Assembly (NCBI RefSeq): GCF_025370935.1
Contig: NW_027412811.1
Location: 94,628-158,627, forward strand
Origin: Choristoneura fumiferana
Lineage: Eukaryota > Arthropoda > Insecta > Lepidoptera > Tortricidae
Direction: 5' to 3'
Length of the DNA stretch: 64,000 nt
Shown here piece by piece: positions 10,827 to 21,626 of the stretch. A program made the position numbers and the translations under genes. Below the pieces are notes generated by a model, which saw only the letters and a program-made list of their open reading frames with translations, was not told the origin of the DNA and searched no databases. How positions within the stretch are numbered: the first letter of the stretch is position 1; each line of letters starts with the position of its first letter.

Positions 10827-12716
10827 GTTATAGAAATCATCAAGAAAGGTAAGGTGTCCATGCAACAAGGATCAGTGGAATATTATTGGAGGTCAAAGTA
10901 CGACGTAATGGAAACTGAAGACAAAGATTTTCTGATAGTCAAGAAGAAGTCTATTAATGATCCCTCAGTGCGTATAGTTGCAACAGAAGAATATTTTGAT
11001 ATTTTAACAGAAATTCATAAAACTACTGGACATGGTGGCAGAGACAAAATTATGTATAGCATAAAGGACAAACTCTACATTCCAAAAAAAGCAATAGAAA
11101 TGTTTATTAAATTTTGTGCAGTGTGTGAAATGAAACGGTCCTTGCCAAGAAAAGGTATTGTGACCAAACCTATTATATCAAAAGATTTTAACTCACGAGG
11201 CCAAGTAGATTTGATTGATTTTCAATCAGCTGCAGACGGAAAATACAAATGGTTAATGAATTACCAAGACCATGCTACCAAGTTTTTACATCTCAGACCC
11301 TTGGCATCTAAGAAGGCCGCAGAGGTGGCATTTGAATTACTGAAAATCTTTTTGGAATTTGGTGCGCCTTTAATTTTGCAATCCGATAATGGGAAGGAGT
11401 TTACAGCTCATGTGATTGAAGAAATTGTACAGTTGTGGCCAGAATGTCAGATTATTCATGGAGGCCCTCGACGTCCTCAAACACAAGGCAGTGTCGAACG
11501 TAGCAATCAGGACGTTGAGAATATGTTGCGTTGTTGGATGAGAGATAATAACTCTGTTAATTGGTCTGTCGGCTGTTACTTCGTACAATATTGTAAAAAT
11601 TCATCATTCCATCGAATAATTGGTAGATCACCCTATCGTGCTTTATTCGGCTCTGATCCAAAAACAATACTCAAAGGTACTAATATACCTAACAGTGTCA
11701 TTTCATCCATTCAAACTGAGATGGATAATTATAATACAACCTCGGCGAATACAAACATTCATAAAGATCAGGTTGGAGGAAGTCATCTGAATATCTCAGC
11801 TAGCATAGACAGAGTAAAAACTCCTGTCGTTGAATTTTTAGAAGCAGAAATTGAAATCCACCATTCCCTCCAAAGTAACAAATCAACCATTTGCATTCCA
11901 TCTGAAAATGAGAATGTTCTATCTGAAATAGAAAGTGCTGAGGATGTCCATGTTCAAATTGATATGATGCCTATGAACACTGATACTCACATTTCGAATG
12001 GTCGAAATGCTTCACCGAGGTCTGATATAATATCATTACCGCATATTTATCTTGGCAAGCAAAATACCGATGGAATTTCTACATCTTCGTCTAACGTGGA
12101 AGTATGTCTAGTTTGTGGAAACGAGACAACGGGAGCTCACAGTTGTAGATCTTGCTGTAAACCCATGCATGTTATATGTGGTTTTTCTGATGGTAAAGAA
12201 GGTTATGGTTCTCAAATCTTGTGTTTCTTATGCAAAAACGAACAAGATATTGCAAAGGAAAGAGAACTAACTCACAAAGGTACCAAGAGAGCTGCAGAAA
12301 AAATGATTGATCAAACCGTCAAAAAACTTCCGTTATTAGAAATTGGTAACAGCGTGTTCTTGAACGTTCCAAAACTTGACCGTGGACCACTTGACATCAA
12401 GAATATTGCAGGAAAAATTGTTGACATCAGAAATGGTGTGTTCAAAGTTGGAACTACTTCTGGAACCATCAAAAATTGGTTCCCTAGACAGGATTTACAA
12501 ATTTCAGCAAACGATTACAAAGGAGTGATTTCTGAGTCACTCATATCATTGCGCCACGCAGTTACTTGTCAGTCCATGTTTGGTGGTCAAGGGTTTCAAA
12601 AATGCTCGTGTCAACCTGCCAAGAATCAATGCCGTACCAAAAGATGTGCATGTTATAAGAACAAAGTTCTCTGCACTTCAAAGTGTCACCAAAGTTTATC
12701 TTGTATCAACAAGTAG
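10827..12716 (+). CDS. KRBA2-like transposase exon 2: integrase core plus Cys-rich C-terminus
   Basis: Encodes about 629 residues after a TTTTTTTTAG acceptor (10826). In order: an H2C2 integrase zinc-binding region (EIHKTTGHGG ... CAVCEMK); a DDE integrase core with VDLIDF, LQSDNGKEF and GSVERSNQDVEN supplying the two Asp and the Glu; a linker rich in acidic and Ser residues; a PHD/RING-like Cys-His cluster (VCLVCGNE ... CRSCCKPMHVICG ... CFLCKN); and a C-terminal CXC-like cluster (KCSCQPAKNQC ... CACYKNKVLC ... CHQSLSC). This order is that of insect proteins annotated KRAB-A domain-containing protein 2-like, which descend from integrase-type DNA transposons. All three catalytic residues are present and the frame is open, so the transposase may be functional. 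It ends TAG at 12716. Confidence 0.85.
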   Translation, partial: VIEIIKKGKVSMQQGSVEYYWRSKYDVMETEDKDFLIVKKKSINDPSVRIVATEEYFDILTEIHKTTGHGGRDKIMYSIKDKLYIPKKAIEMFIKFCAVCEMKRSLPRKGIVTKPIISKDFNSRGQVDLIDFQSAADGKYKWLMNYQDHATKFLHLRPLASKKAAEVAFELLKIFLEFGAPLILQSDNGKEFTAHVIEEIVQLWPECQIIHGGPRRPQTQGSVERSNQDVENMLRCWMRDNNSVNWSVGCYFVQYCKNSSFHRIIGRSPYRALFGSDPKTILKGTNIPNSVISSIQTEMDNYNTTSANTNIHKDQVGGSHLNISASIDRVKTPVVEFLEAEIEIHHSLQSNKSTICIPSENENVLSEIESAEDVHVQIDMMPMNTDTHISNGRNASPRSDIISLPHIYLGKQNTDGISTSSSNVEVCLVCGNETTGAHSCRSCCKPMHVICGFSDGKEGYGSQILCFLCKNEQDIAKERELTHKGTKRAAEKMIDQTVKKLPLLEIGNSVFLNVPKLDRGPLDIKNIAGKIVDIRNGVFKVGTTSGTIKNWFPRQDLQISANDYKGVISESLISLRHAVTCQSMFGGQGFQKCSCQPAKNQCRTKRCACYKNKVLCTSKCHQSLSCINK

Positions 12717-12852
12717 TGATACTTTTTTAAATTTAAAAGTTCAAGTTTAAGTTAGTTTGTTATTTTGTGATTAGCATTTTTGTTTATTTTTAGAATTTCT
12801 ACGATTATGACAATATTTAGACATTTATTGAAAAATATTATTTATGAACACG

Positions 12853-13637
12853 TAGGGTCAAGTGTCAGGTGTCCAACAATGAACATAAAATTTCCAAATA
12901 TCATAAATCTTTTGTTTTGACAGCTGAGGAATGTGTAGTAAGTCTTAAAAAAGATAAAAAGTAAAAAATGGGAAATGTTTCACTGTGTCCACAGTAGTGT
13001 ACATGAAACGTTACATAGTTAACAATGCAACGTAAAACTAATATAATCTGTTTCATAATTTTAAGACGTATTTATGTAATACGCATTTATGTAAATTTAC
13101 GAATATAATCAAAACAGTTTTAATTACTTTAGCTTAATCAACCTCATTAAATGACTCTTGTCAATGTTTCTTTGTTGACTACCTAAGGTATTTAATATTA
13201 ACCTCGAATTTTTGCCTGCTAAATTGTGTCACTTTAATACGTGATCTAGTCCACGATAATATACGAAATATTGTTAATATTAGGAAAGTATCAAATCGTC
13301 GGTGATACTGCAATACCGCGTAACTAGCTTTTTCCAGTATAATATACTGTTAATACAGTGAAAATTTGAAATTATACCTTATGGAAAATGCTAGTTACGC
13401 GGTATTGCAATATTACCGACGAAATATATTGAATTTCTAACCAAAATTTAATAAAAAATTATAAAAATGCAAAAATAATTACTTATACCACGTGACGCCG
13501 ATGCAAACTGGAGTACAGTGGGGGGTTCTCAAGGGTGTCCTTACGCGATATAGTGCACGATCTGGCAACGTGGCACTTTAGAAATATCGCAATGTTTCAC
13601 TGTGTACCTAAGTTTCATTGTTTGACATATGACTTTA
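12853..13637 (+). mobile_element. TAGGGTCA TIR element, copy 2, with nested MITE
   Basis: Second copy of the element at 8783-9546, more degraded at its ends (…GACATATGACTTTA). It carries a 125-bp MITE at 13297-13421 that copy 1 lacks. Confidence 0.75.
13297..13421. mobile_element. CGTCGGTGATA MITE with AAAT target duplication
   Basis: Inverted ends CGTCGGTGATACTGCAATACC / GGTATTGCAATATTACCGACG, flanked by AAAT (13293-13296 and 13422-13425). The paralogous site near 9,300 reads ATCAAATATATTG uninterrupted, which confirms the insertion. Confidence 0.9.
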
Positions 13638-13655
13638 CACCTATGGCTGTGATTT

Positions 13656-13770
13656 TGTAGTGTGTGCGCCACACACACTCTCCCACTATGTATTATATAA
13701 TAGTTGTAAGCCATACAATAAAGGCAGTATTTACTCGTCACTTGTGTTTAACTCAACTCCCGATATTACA
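13656..13770 (+). repeat. 5' LTR of the TRIM-like element
   Basis: 115 bp, TG...CA ends, palindromic GTGTGTGCGCCACACAC start, AATAAA near 13716. Confidence 0.85.
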
Positions 13771-16423
13771 TGGCGACCCTGCCAGTGCCGCTGCCTCGTG
13801 CGGCGCTGGCGGCGCGCTGCGCCGACCAGTACAAGAAATAAAAAGGACAGTTATTATACAGTGAAAATCAAAATAATATAAGTAATTATGAACAAGAAAG
13901 TGAAAATTAACTGAAATATGAAGAATGTGGACAATATCTCTTTAAATGTGTGAAAATTATATACGTAGTCGAAAAACAAAAATTATTACAAAAAAAAACA
14001 TTATAATAAAATCTGACAACAACAGAAGAAGTTTCTACAATACATTGTGAATAAAAGTAAATTACATCATGAATAAAAATACATGGATGCAGCTGGGAGT
14101 TGAAGGAAGATGATAGAGTGGATGACAAGGAGCAAGGAGCAGGGTAGGAGATGAAGTCATTGTGGATGGAACAAGACGGACAAAACAGTTAACATCAACC
14201 AGGAGTTTTGGTTTGAGTTCTTCAAAAATATGTTATAATAATACGTACTTTATGAACATTGCATTTCTTTTTTCAATTACTGGTGGAACATGTGGATATT
14301 TGAAACAATTTTTGTTATTTTTTTTCTTCGGCTATATTTATAATATTCTTCAATTTACTATTAAGCTAAGCTATAACGAGTTTATTTTTTTGTGTGTACA
14401 ACCTAGTAATAAGAAATGTTTATCACATGTGTTTTATGATTACAGCTTAGCGCCGCTTGTTGTCGAGAACAAATAGGTACATACTTTTAGTTATTTCTAC
14501 TTGATAAATTAAATTTAAAAAAAAAGTCAATGTTTCCTAATTCTTATCTTCATAAACGTGTAACTGATGAAAGTGTAAAATTCCGAAAGCGTTTATTTTT
14601 GCGAGTCCTTAACTCGAGACAATATTATTTACAAGTTTTTTGTTATACAATTGCAGCTACTTATACATTATACAGTTTTATTAATTTTTACGTTATACAT
14701 AAACATTGATTAAATACTTGCACTCTATAAATAGGCAGATGGTAACGCCAATAAGTTGGATGATCTCATCTAGAACATCAACTTCTATAGATTGGAATGC
14801 AGTGTCTGTTATTACAGCTCAGATTTCTTAAGGTGAATTGTCACTATGTGCATGATTGCAATTACTTTTAGATCTGTCGTGTTATGAAATTATTTTAAAC
14901 ATTTAGTTAGATGTAACGATATTAAGCAACAAACCAAATGGTATATAATTATTTAAATGTCTGTTGCAAGAAACCAAACAACCTAACAACTATTGTGTCA
15001 TTTTTTTTAACCATTTTTTTTGAATTATTTTACAAAATTATTATAATTAATGTCAAGCATTTTACAACTTACTTTATATTGTTTTATTACGTTGACATGT
15101 ATTGATTCATTTTTTTCGTTCTTATAAATATGTAAGTATATATAGATATATTTGCTAGCATTGACGTCGAAGAATTTAGGTAGAGAGAAGCTAAGCGTAA
15201 GCTATAGCGTATGGGATTTGAAATTGTTTTCTTTATTTTTATTAAATAATCGTATAGTTTTTGAAAGAATGCTTTATGCAACGTGATTGGGAAAGTGACA
15301 GCAACTAAGTTTACTAAAGAACGATTAGGCTGGCCACCTAAGAATTATTGGAATTCTTATGAGCTAAAGCTTTCAATTATGACTGAGTTATTGGTAGAGA
15401 TTATGAATGAGGATTTATTGAGTGATGGTAAAGAGTATAGAGGAGATGTAGGAACTGGTATCAGTCGTGATCAACAGTAGCTCGAGAAGCGCTGTAGAAC
15501 GAGCTGGTATCAAGCAAGGTGCACCAGGATACAGGGCAGGTAGGAAACCCTTGTTCTCGGATCATGATTCGATCGAGCATCAATCGTGAAGAGACTTGGG
15601 CACAAGGTGTGAAAAAGAAGTAAGGAAGTGTCAAATGAACTACCTGTATGTGTAATTATAATATAAAAGGTTAAATGTATGTGCGCGCACTAAGATAAAT
15701 AAAAAGTACCTGTATCCTGAACAGTTAAATAAATAAATAAGTAACGGTCGGCCGACCATAAATGAAAAATGTGTTGTGCACCTTGCCTTTCAAAAGTGAA
15801 GCCAAAAGTTGCTCACCAGTAGAAGCTATGTTATAAGGGAAGATGATAGCCAAATAGGAATGGATGATGATAGATAGGAATGAAAGTGCTCAAATGTATA
15901 GATATTAAATAAAACTGTAAGTGGAATAGTGAAGACATAAAAAAAAAGTATATAGAGAAAAGTTTAAGGATACTCTATCTTACTCGTATCTTACGATTAG
16001 TCTACATTGTTAATAATTTGATTGTGATTAAAATTAAGTAATTAATATGTATTTTTCTTCAAAAATAACTTAAATTCAATGAAATGTCTGTTAAGTATAG
16101 AAATATGATCTTAGCCATCATTTACTGTCAACTCGTCAACAAAGCGTGCCGATTTATAACTAAGCGATAATTAATGTACCTAGCTAGAGTAATTTTAGTG
16201 TAAACTTTTTTTTATTACAGTAATAAAAAACTACTAATTATTTTGTCAACTTAAGTATGAATGCATATTTTAATATTTGAAAAAAAAAGAAAATAAAATT
16301 AGAGCATCGTGTTAAATCTTATTCCAAAAACAAATTAATTAAATATTTGTCAATTATTTCTGTAAAACTTATTATAAGACAAAAAACAAACAAGTAATGT
16401 TTTTTTTTCTTCTAGGGGAGAGG

Positions 16424-16538
16424 TGTAGTGTGTGCGCCACACACACTCTCCCACTATGTATTATATAATAGTTGTAAGCCATACAATAAAGGCAGTATTT
16501 ACTCGTCACTTGTGTTTAACTCAACTCCCGATATTACA
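16424..16538 (+). repeat. 3' LTR of the TRIM-like element
   Basis: Base-for-base match to the 5' LTR on reading; preceded by TTCTAGGGGAGAGG. Confidence 0.85.
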
Positions 16539-16585
16539 TGGCGATCGTCAGTGCCATTTTTTCTTTATTGCGGCGCTGGCGGCGC

Positions 16586-16757
16586 CGGTATCGAGCTAGG
16601 AATATCGACGAATGCGTTGCTCTAATCGATCTGCCGTATTGTTTCTCAGGCACACGTGATATGCCTGGACAACTTTTAGGCATATCATAAATGGCGCCAT
16701 TTCACGATATGCCTAGGAATATCGCGATCTGGCGGATTTTACGAACAGCCGCCGACA
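16586..16757 (-). repeat. right terminal inverted repeat of the large transposon
   Basis: Reverse complement of 5939-6118 with scattered differences; the outer end is CCGCCGACA. Confidence 0.8.
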
Positions 16758-16975
16758 TATACATACTTTGCTACTTTTGCCGTGTCGATATCTTTCATTT
16801 GACTGTACAGAGAAAATCGTTTTTAAAAAAGAAAGGAAATACATTTTTCAAAAAATCACCGAATTTTCAACCTAACTTATTTTTCTTCGCTGAACGTTGG
16901 TTGCTTATCTACTTTTTTTTCATTTGCCATAAAGTAATTTATTTCTGAAATAGTAATTTCTTCAGAGTTGATATT

Positions 16976-16996
16976 AAACTAACCTAACCTAACCTA
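16976..16996 (-). repeat. short CCTAA (telomere-type) tract
   Basis: Three tandem CCTAA units. 16,758-17,064 otherwise shows only AT-rich sequence. Confidence 0.6.
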
Positions 16997-17064
16997 CTGC
17001 ATTCTATATGATGACATTTAAAAAAAACCTGAAAACAGCACGGTTCTATATATTTTATGGCAAA

Positions 17065-17213
17065 CGTTGGTATGGCAATTTAATGGTGCGTGTGAAGTTC
17101 CCAATCCGCACTGAGCCCGCGTGGGAACTATGGCTCAAGCCCTCTTGTTCTGAGAGGAGGCCTGTGCCCAGCAGTGGGACGTATATAGGCTGGGATGATG
17201 ATGATGATGATGT
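17065..17213 (+). mobile_element. 5'-truncated RTE-type LINE 3' end with GAT tail
   Basis: Contains GTGAAGTTCCCAATCCGCAC, GAGAGGAGGCCTGTGCCCAG and GGGACGTATATAGGCTGG, then a GATGATGATGAT tail. It matches the insertion at 35,658-35,849. This is the usual appearance of lepidopteran RTE 3' ends. Confidence 0.7.
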
Positions 17214-17699
17214 TGGTATGGCAAGTCAATTTCACGACGGGACACTTCTTTGGGAAAATAATTAATAATATTAGTGGGATATGTATTTTTCTTTCAGGCT
17301 ATATCAAAACTGCAGAGCTCCAGCAACGCTCCTCAGATGTCGATGAAATTCCTCAAATACGCCCAGTCTTCGCAATGTATGACGCCCCAGGACTCCTCAG
17401 TGTCCTACGCTAGTGCCTCTCTAGTTTTCGAATAGATTTGTATGAGAAATGTATGGAAATACTACAGAATAGCGTGAAGGTTGATCGTGTATGCTCTACT
17501 TTTATGCTACTACAAATTATACAAATGTTTCATTCAAGAATTAAGTCAGATTTTGATGAAGATAGAATATTGAAATTCATTGAATTTTGGCGAAAAAAGT
17601 GATTAGACATCTAGTTTAAAAGACACAAATTATAGATAAATGTGTTATTGATTCGATCCAGTGAGTTTTGATAAAATCGGTTTGTTTACACTTTTAATA

Positions 17700-17826
17700 A
17701 ATTGGATAGGCATAACGTATATTATGGAGTTTAGCTTGACGTGTTTCGGACTAATTCGTTGTCCTTCCTCTAGAGGTGCGTAGGAGTACACCCCATGGCG
17801 GCTGCTAAAACAACAATGATTAAAGG
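17700..17826 (-). repeat. interspersed repeat with GAAAC-flanked hairpin (copy 3)
   Basis: Diverged copy of the repeat at 2,724 and 10,567. The minus-strand hairpin at 17770-17738 is GAGGAA, GGAC.../...GTCC, then GAAACACGTC. The stem pair changed on both sides relative to the other copies. Confidence 0.5.
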
Positions 17827-18148
17827 TTAAGCTCATTAGAGCCTCGACTTTCGGCGTCCACTCGTTGTCGACTGGGTGGTCCACGGGTGGACGCCGCGTT
17901 GACAACGAGTGGACCTCGCGTGGTCCACGAATTTCCTAGTAGTCACTATGGCGGCGAGCAGCGGGCTGTCACCGAGTGGTCCACTCGCCGTCCGCGCGTG
18001 GCAACCTCGCGAGTGAGGCGATCCGGTGACGCTACGGAGTTGATGTAGTGAGCGCATGCCCATACAAATCCATATGAAGAATACTAACCGCTCGAGGCGA
18101 GGCGGTGCTGGTCGGGTGCCGGGTGGCTGTAATGAGCTGTGACCTTAA
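17827..18148. mobile_element. TTAA-flanked MITE, copy 1
   Basis: Bounded by TTAA (17827-17830, 18145-18148) with sub-terminal inverted GCTCATTAGAGCC / GGCTGTAATGAGC. GC-rich with internal CCACTCGTTG/CAACGAGTGG palindromes. TTAA targets suggest a piggyBac-type family. 18,149-18,721 is AT-rich with nothing recognised. Confidence 0.75.
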
Positions 18149-18721
18149 TTCAGTAGAACATCCACGTCAATTTCCACGGCATCCTGTATGAAATATAACT
18201 AGATAAGTATGTATTGAATATATAAGTAGGTTTTAAAATTGCTGTTATTTCCGTGTTACCTTTGCCGAACTTTAGAAATTTATAATTATTTTTTATCATA
18301 AAGATTGTATTACGAATGTATCATAAAAACTTTTGACAGTGGTTCAGAAACACTAATGTATAAATAAAAAATAAATTAATTACAAATGTAATACATAGAG
18401 GTTTACCATTGAATTTTATCGGAACAGTTCGCAACGTGCTCTATTAGTTTTGACACACTAAATAATAAAGTTCCGTATTAATTAATGTGAATTGTCACTC
18501 ATGTAATACAATAATTGATTGACACTTCAGGCGCCGTCGTCGATTGAGATCCGAGTTTTTCCGATGGAAATACACTAAGCATTATATTTGTAAACTATAG
18601 TTGAAAAACCCCTTGCAATTAGTATGAAAACCAATTGTCCAGCCCCTCCTTGCTGCACTCGTATTAGCTTCAGTACCAAAAATACCGGTACTAAAACGAT
18701 ATCTACGTACAGGGTGTACTG

Positions 18722-19332
18722 CCGTTTCGGCAAAATATTTTTCGCCAAATTTCACTTCCCAAAAAACTTATCGCAGTAGTTTCATTTCCCAAACGAATCT
18801 TTAGCATATTAACATTTCGCATTTTATTCATTTGGTCAAATTATCATTTGGCATAATTTTACATTGTCAAGTTTTATTATGACAAACGTTTATTAAGCAA
18901 ACGTTTTCTTTTGGCTAATATTATATTCCAAAAAAATGTTTGTTCAAAATGACACTTCGCACACGAACCAACCACAGAAACCAACTGCTACCAGAAAAGT
19001 AGGTTAGGTTAGAACTGCGTCCCCCACAGAAACGAACTGCTATCAGAAAAGTAGGTTAGGTTAGGTTAGGTTAGGTTAGGTTAGAACCGAGTCCCACAAA
19101 AAAAACGAACTGCTACCAGAAAAGTAGGTTATTATTCCATGCAATAGCTTTATGCCAAACGATACATTTGACTAAATAATACTTGGTAATATGAAACATG
19201 ACTAAGTAATTATTTTTGAAACAATATTGCGATAAGTTGTTTTAGCAAATGATTTTTTGCCAAATGATAATTTGAGTAAAATATTTTGGGATGTGATACT
19301 TTGGGAAAAGTTTTTTGCCCATACACAGTAAC
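18722..19332 (+). repeat. full TTTGG-word element with central TTAGG-bearing minisatellite
   Basis: Flanks are built of TTTGG/CCAAA words (TTTGGTCAAAT, TTTGGCAAATG, TTTGGGATGTG). The centre (18,974-19,135) repeats a ~55-bp unit (CACAGAAACGAACTGCTACC then AGAAAAGTAGGTTA) three times, with TTAGG runs of different length; the longest, about six units, is at 19,054-19,083. No ORF. Confidence 0.6.
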
Positions 19333-19466
19333 CCGTACGTACAGATGTACTTAGTGGAATAATCCTTTCCTATCTTATTTTCCTCGGAAGCGTTCGTATT
19401 TGTCATGCTACTTCAGTCAGCCTCGCAGCGTAAGGAAGATCGCATCGAGAGATAAGCAACTGATAT

Positions 19467-19718
19467 AGGGCAATCAACTATTTTACCGACACTTTGGGCG
19501 TCTCCTGCGTTACCAAAATTGTCTCTAGCGTTACCAAAAAATCGTACTTCCAACAAGATATTTCACGGTTTAATAGGTTGAACTTACGTAGGATGGCATG
19601 TATTCATGTACACCATCTATTAAATTACAGAAAAAACATGTTTACTTACAAAAGTGCAATTGTTTGAAAAATGTCGCGGACAGATTAGTGTCGGTAAAAA
19701 AGTTGATTGGCCCATAGA
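19467..19718 (+). mobile_element. TIR element GGGCAATCAACT, copy 1
   Basis: About 250 bp, inverted relative to 39,842-40,112. Ends are GGGC(C)AATCAACTATTTTACCGACAC and its partial complement. 19,719-20,638 shows no gene or element that I can name. Confidence 0.6.
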
Positions 19719-20638
19719 CTGGTTAACAAACTAAGTTGAGATTTTCACACCCATTTTTGTTTACACTACTTATCTGTATAATTTGATCGTGGCGGTTATA
19801 ATATTACATATCAGTACTTCGTGGTTTGACATTTGTCACTATACTGCTACTCACAGGGAACCTTGATCCCTATGACACTGACAGTGACAGTTCATTAGCT
19901 CCACTTTTATATAAACTTGTAATGTCCTGTTACGCGAAATTGTTTCAAAGCAATGCTTGGAAGTCTAGTACGTCATAATTTGTAGAATTATTATATTTTA
20001 AAAAGAATATTATTTTATTTATTAAGTATTATTCGTAATTATTAGAAATAAGCTCATCCAAATTTACACGGCGACGTATTGCAAAAGTTACTTCGTTAGG
20101 CTGTATCGACTAAGGAGGGGCATCTCGATAAGCAGATGTCGATGATCACAGCCCAGCAGGATGTCAGTAAAACTGTCATAAGGATCAATATTCTCCGTGA
20201 GTAGTATAATAAATAAATTACTCTATTTATTTAATAGAAACTTAATGCAGTAATTGATAGACACATCAGCAGCTTTCGGAAGTAGTCGTGTGTTCCGAAT
20301 TATCACGATGGGAACGGATTATTTACTAAATCTGTAGATATAGGTAGTGCCACCAGAGTTGAGGTCACGCACACAAGAACATGTCATGTAATGACAACGG
20401 GATTTTGACACTCGTTCATTTCATTCATTCTCCTTTTATGCAATCAGTTCTTCATGTAGCTGTGTGTGTAATAAGTAATCATTCACTTCAACTCTCGTGG
20501 CACTACCTATATGATTGGTACCGTTTTGAAGCCCTGGTGTCCAAACACACACACAAACAAACATCTGTTACCAAGATTTGGTATATGATATTTTTCAGCA
20601 GAAAGAAAATTTCGCGATGAAATATGTTTCAAAGAATA

Positions 20639-20979
20639 TTAAAGCTCATTAAAGCCACCCGCACCCGACTAGCACCGCTTCGACTTTCCGCGTCCACTCG
20701 TTGACAGGTGATTCACGGGTGGACGCCGCGTAGTCAACGAGTGGACCTCGCGTGGTCCATGAATTTCCTAGTAGTCAGTATGGCGGCGAGCAGCGGGCTG
20801 TCACCGAGTGGTCCACTCGCCGTCCGCGCGTGGCCACCTCGCGAGTGAGGCGATCCGGTGACGCACGGAGTTGATGTAGTGAGCGCATGCCCATACAAAT
20901 CCATATGAAGAATACTAACCGCTTGAGGCGAGGCGGTGCTGGGCGGGTGCCGCGTGGCTGTAGTGAGCTGTGACCTTAA
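20639..20979. mobile_element. TTAA-flanked MITE, copy 2
   Basis: Same family as 17,827-18,148, bounded by TTAA at 20639-20642 and 20976-20979, with AGCTCATTAAAGCCACCCG / GGCTGTAGTGAGCTGTGACC ends. Confidence 0.8.
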
Positions 20980-21520
20980 GATTGTACTTTCTGAGTGTTT
21001 TTGAAAGAAGAATGAATTTATGCAGGGTGTCTCTGACCAAGTTCAACGTTCGAATCTACTCACAAAACTAAGCTTCTTTTGTTTTGTAACATTTTCAAAA
21101 AAAGTTAAATTTAGATCATTTATTTATTCACAAAGTTTAATTGTTAAATCAGTGTATCGAACATGGCGGTGTTATCGCTGTCTCTTGGTACGGGGCCTTG
21201 AATTTTTTTTGTAATTTTTTTTTCATCTCTAAGTTATCAATGTGCCGTCAATTTAGTATCGTATCGCATAAATTGAAAATTACATTTTAATTTGTTTGAA
21301 AAAAAAAATGAAATTAACAGTGGTCATATTTTTAAAAAGTAACAGAACAAAAGTAGCTTAGTTATGCGAGCAGAATCGAATCCTGGATTGAAAGCCCCAT
21401 GGTCAGAGATACCCTGTATGTTAGCATAATAATTATGATAATTAAGCATGTCTCATTTAAGAATAGTTTTAAGTTATAGAAAACCTCGACTTGTTTTATT
21501 TTTAACTGTTTATCAAGTCT

Positions 21521-21626
21521 AAGGGGCTGTTTCACCATCTATTGATTAGTGTTAACTGACGGTTAAATGTCACATTTAACCGTCAGTTACTAATCGTAAC
21601 TAATCAATATGGTGAAACAGCCCCTT
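21521..21626. mobile_element. GGGGCTGTTTCACCAT foldback MITE
   Basis: A ~100-bp near-perfect hairpin, ends AAGGGGCTGTTTCACCAT / ATGGTGAAACAGCCCCTT, centre TTAAATGTCACATTTAA. 20,980-21,520 has nothing else recognised. Confidence 0.8.

Larger units (their letters stand above)
13656..16538 (+). mobile_element. TRIM-like non-autonomous LTR retrotransposon
   Basis: Two 115-bp LTRs (13656-13770 and 16424-16538) look identical, each TGTAGTGTGT...GATATTACA with an AATAAA inside. The 5' LTR is followed directly by a primer-binding-site-like TGGCGACCCTGCC, and the 3' LTR is preceded by the polypurine tract AGGGGAGAGG. The 2.65-kb interior has no gag/pol ORF. Identical LTRs imply a recent insertion. 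No clean target duplication is seen; the 3' LTR is followed by a PBS-like TGGCGATCGTCAGTGCC. Confidence 0.85.
5939..16757 (+). mobile_element. KRBA2/Ginger-like integrase-type DNA transposon, ~10.8 kb, with nested insertions
   Basis: The ends read TGTCGGCGG...CCGCCGACA and extend into long inverted repeats (5939-~6118 against ~16586-16757) that share GTAAAATCCGCCAGATC, CCTAGGCATATCGTGAAA and GGCAGATCGATTAGAGCAAC. Flanks are TATG on the left and TATA on the right, a worn 4-bp duplication; the related short element at 30,892 has a perfect TATA/TATA. A two-exon transposase lies inside (6214-6381 and 10827-12716). TGT..ACA ends, long TIRs and a 4-bp target fit Ginger-type transposons, whose transposase is related to LTR-retrotransposon integrase. 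Most of its length is later insertions. Confidence 0.75.

Noticed and set aside
14162..14476. protein gene inside the TRIM interior
   Set aside because: AT-rich, Phe/Ile-rich frame with no domain; the element is non-coding.
17836..18063. frame within the TTAA MITE
   Set aside because: Arises from GC-rich palindromes of a non-coding MITE.
19054..19083. true telomere end
   Set aside because: Only about six TTAGG units, internal to an interspersed repeat.
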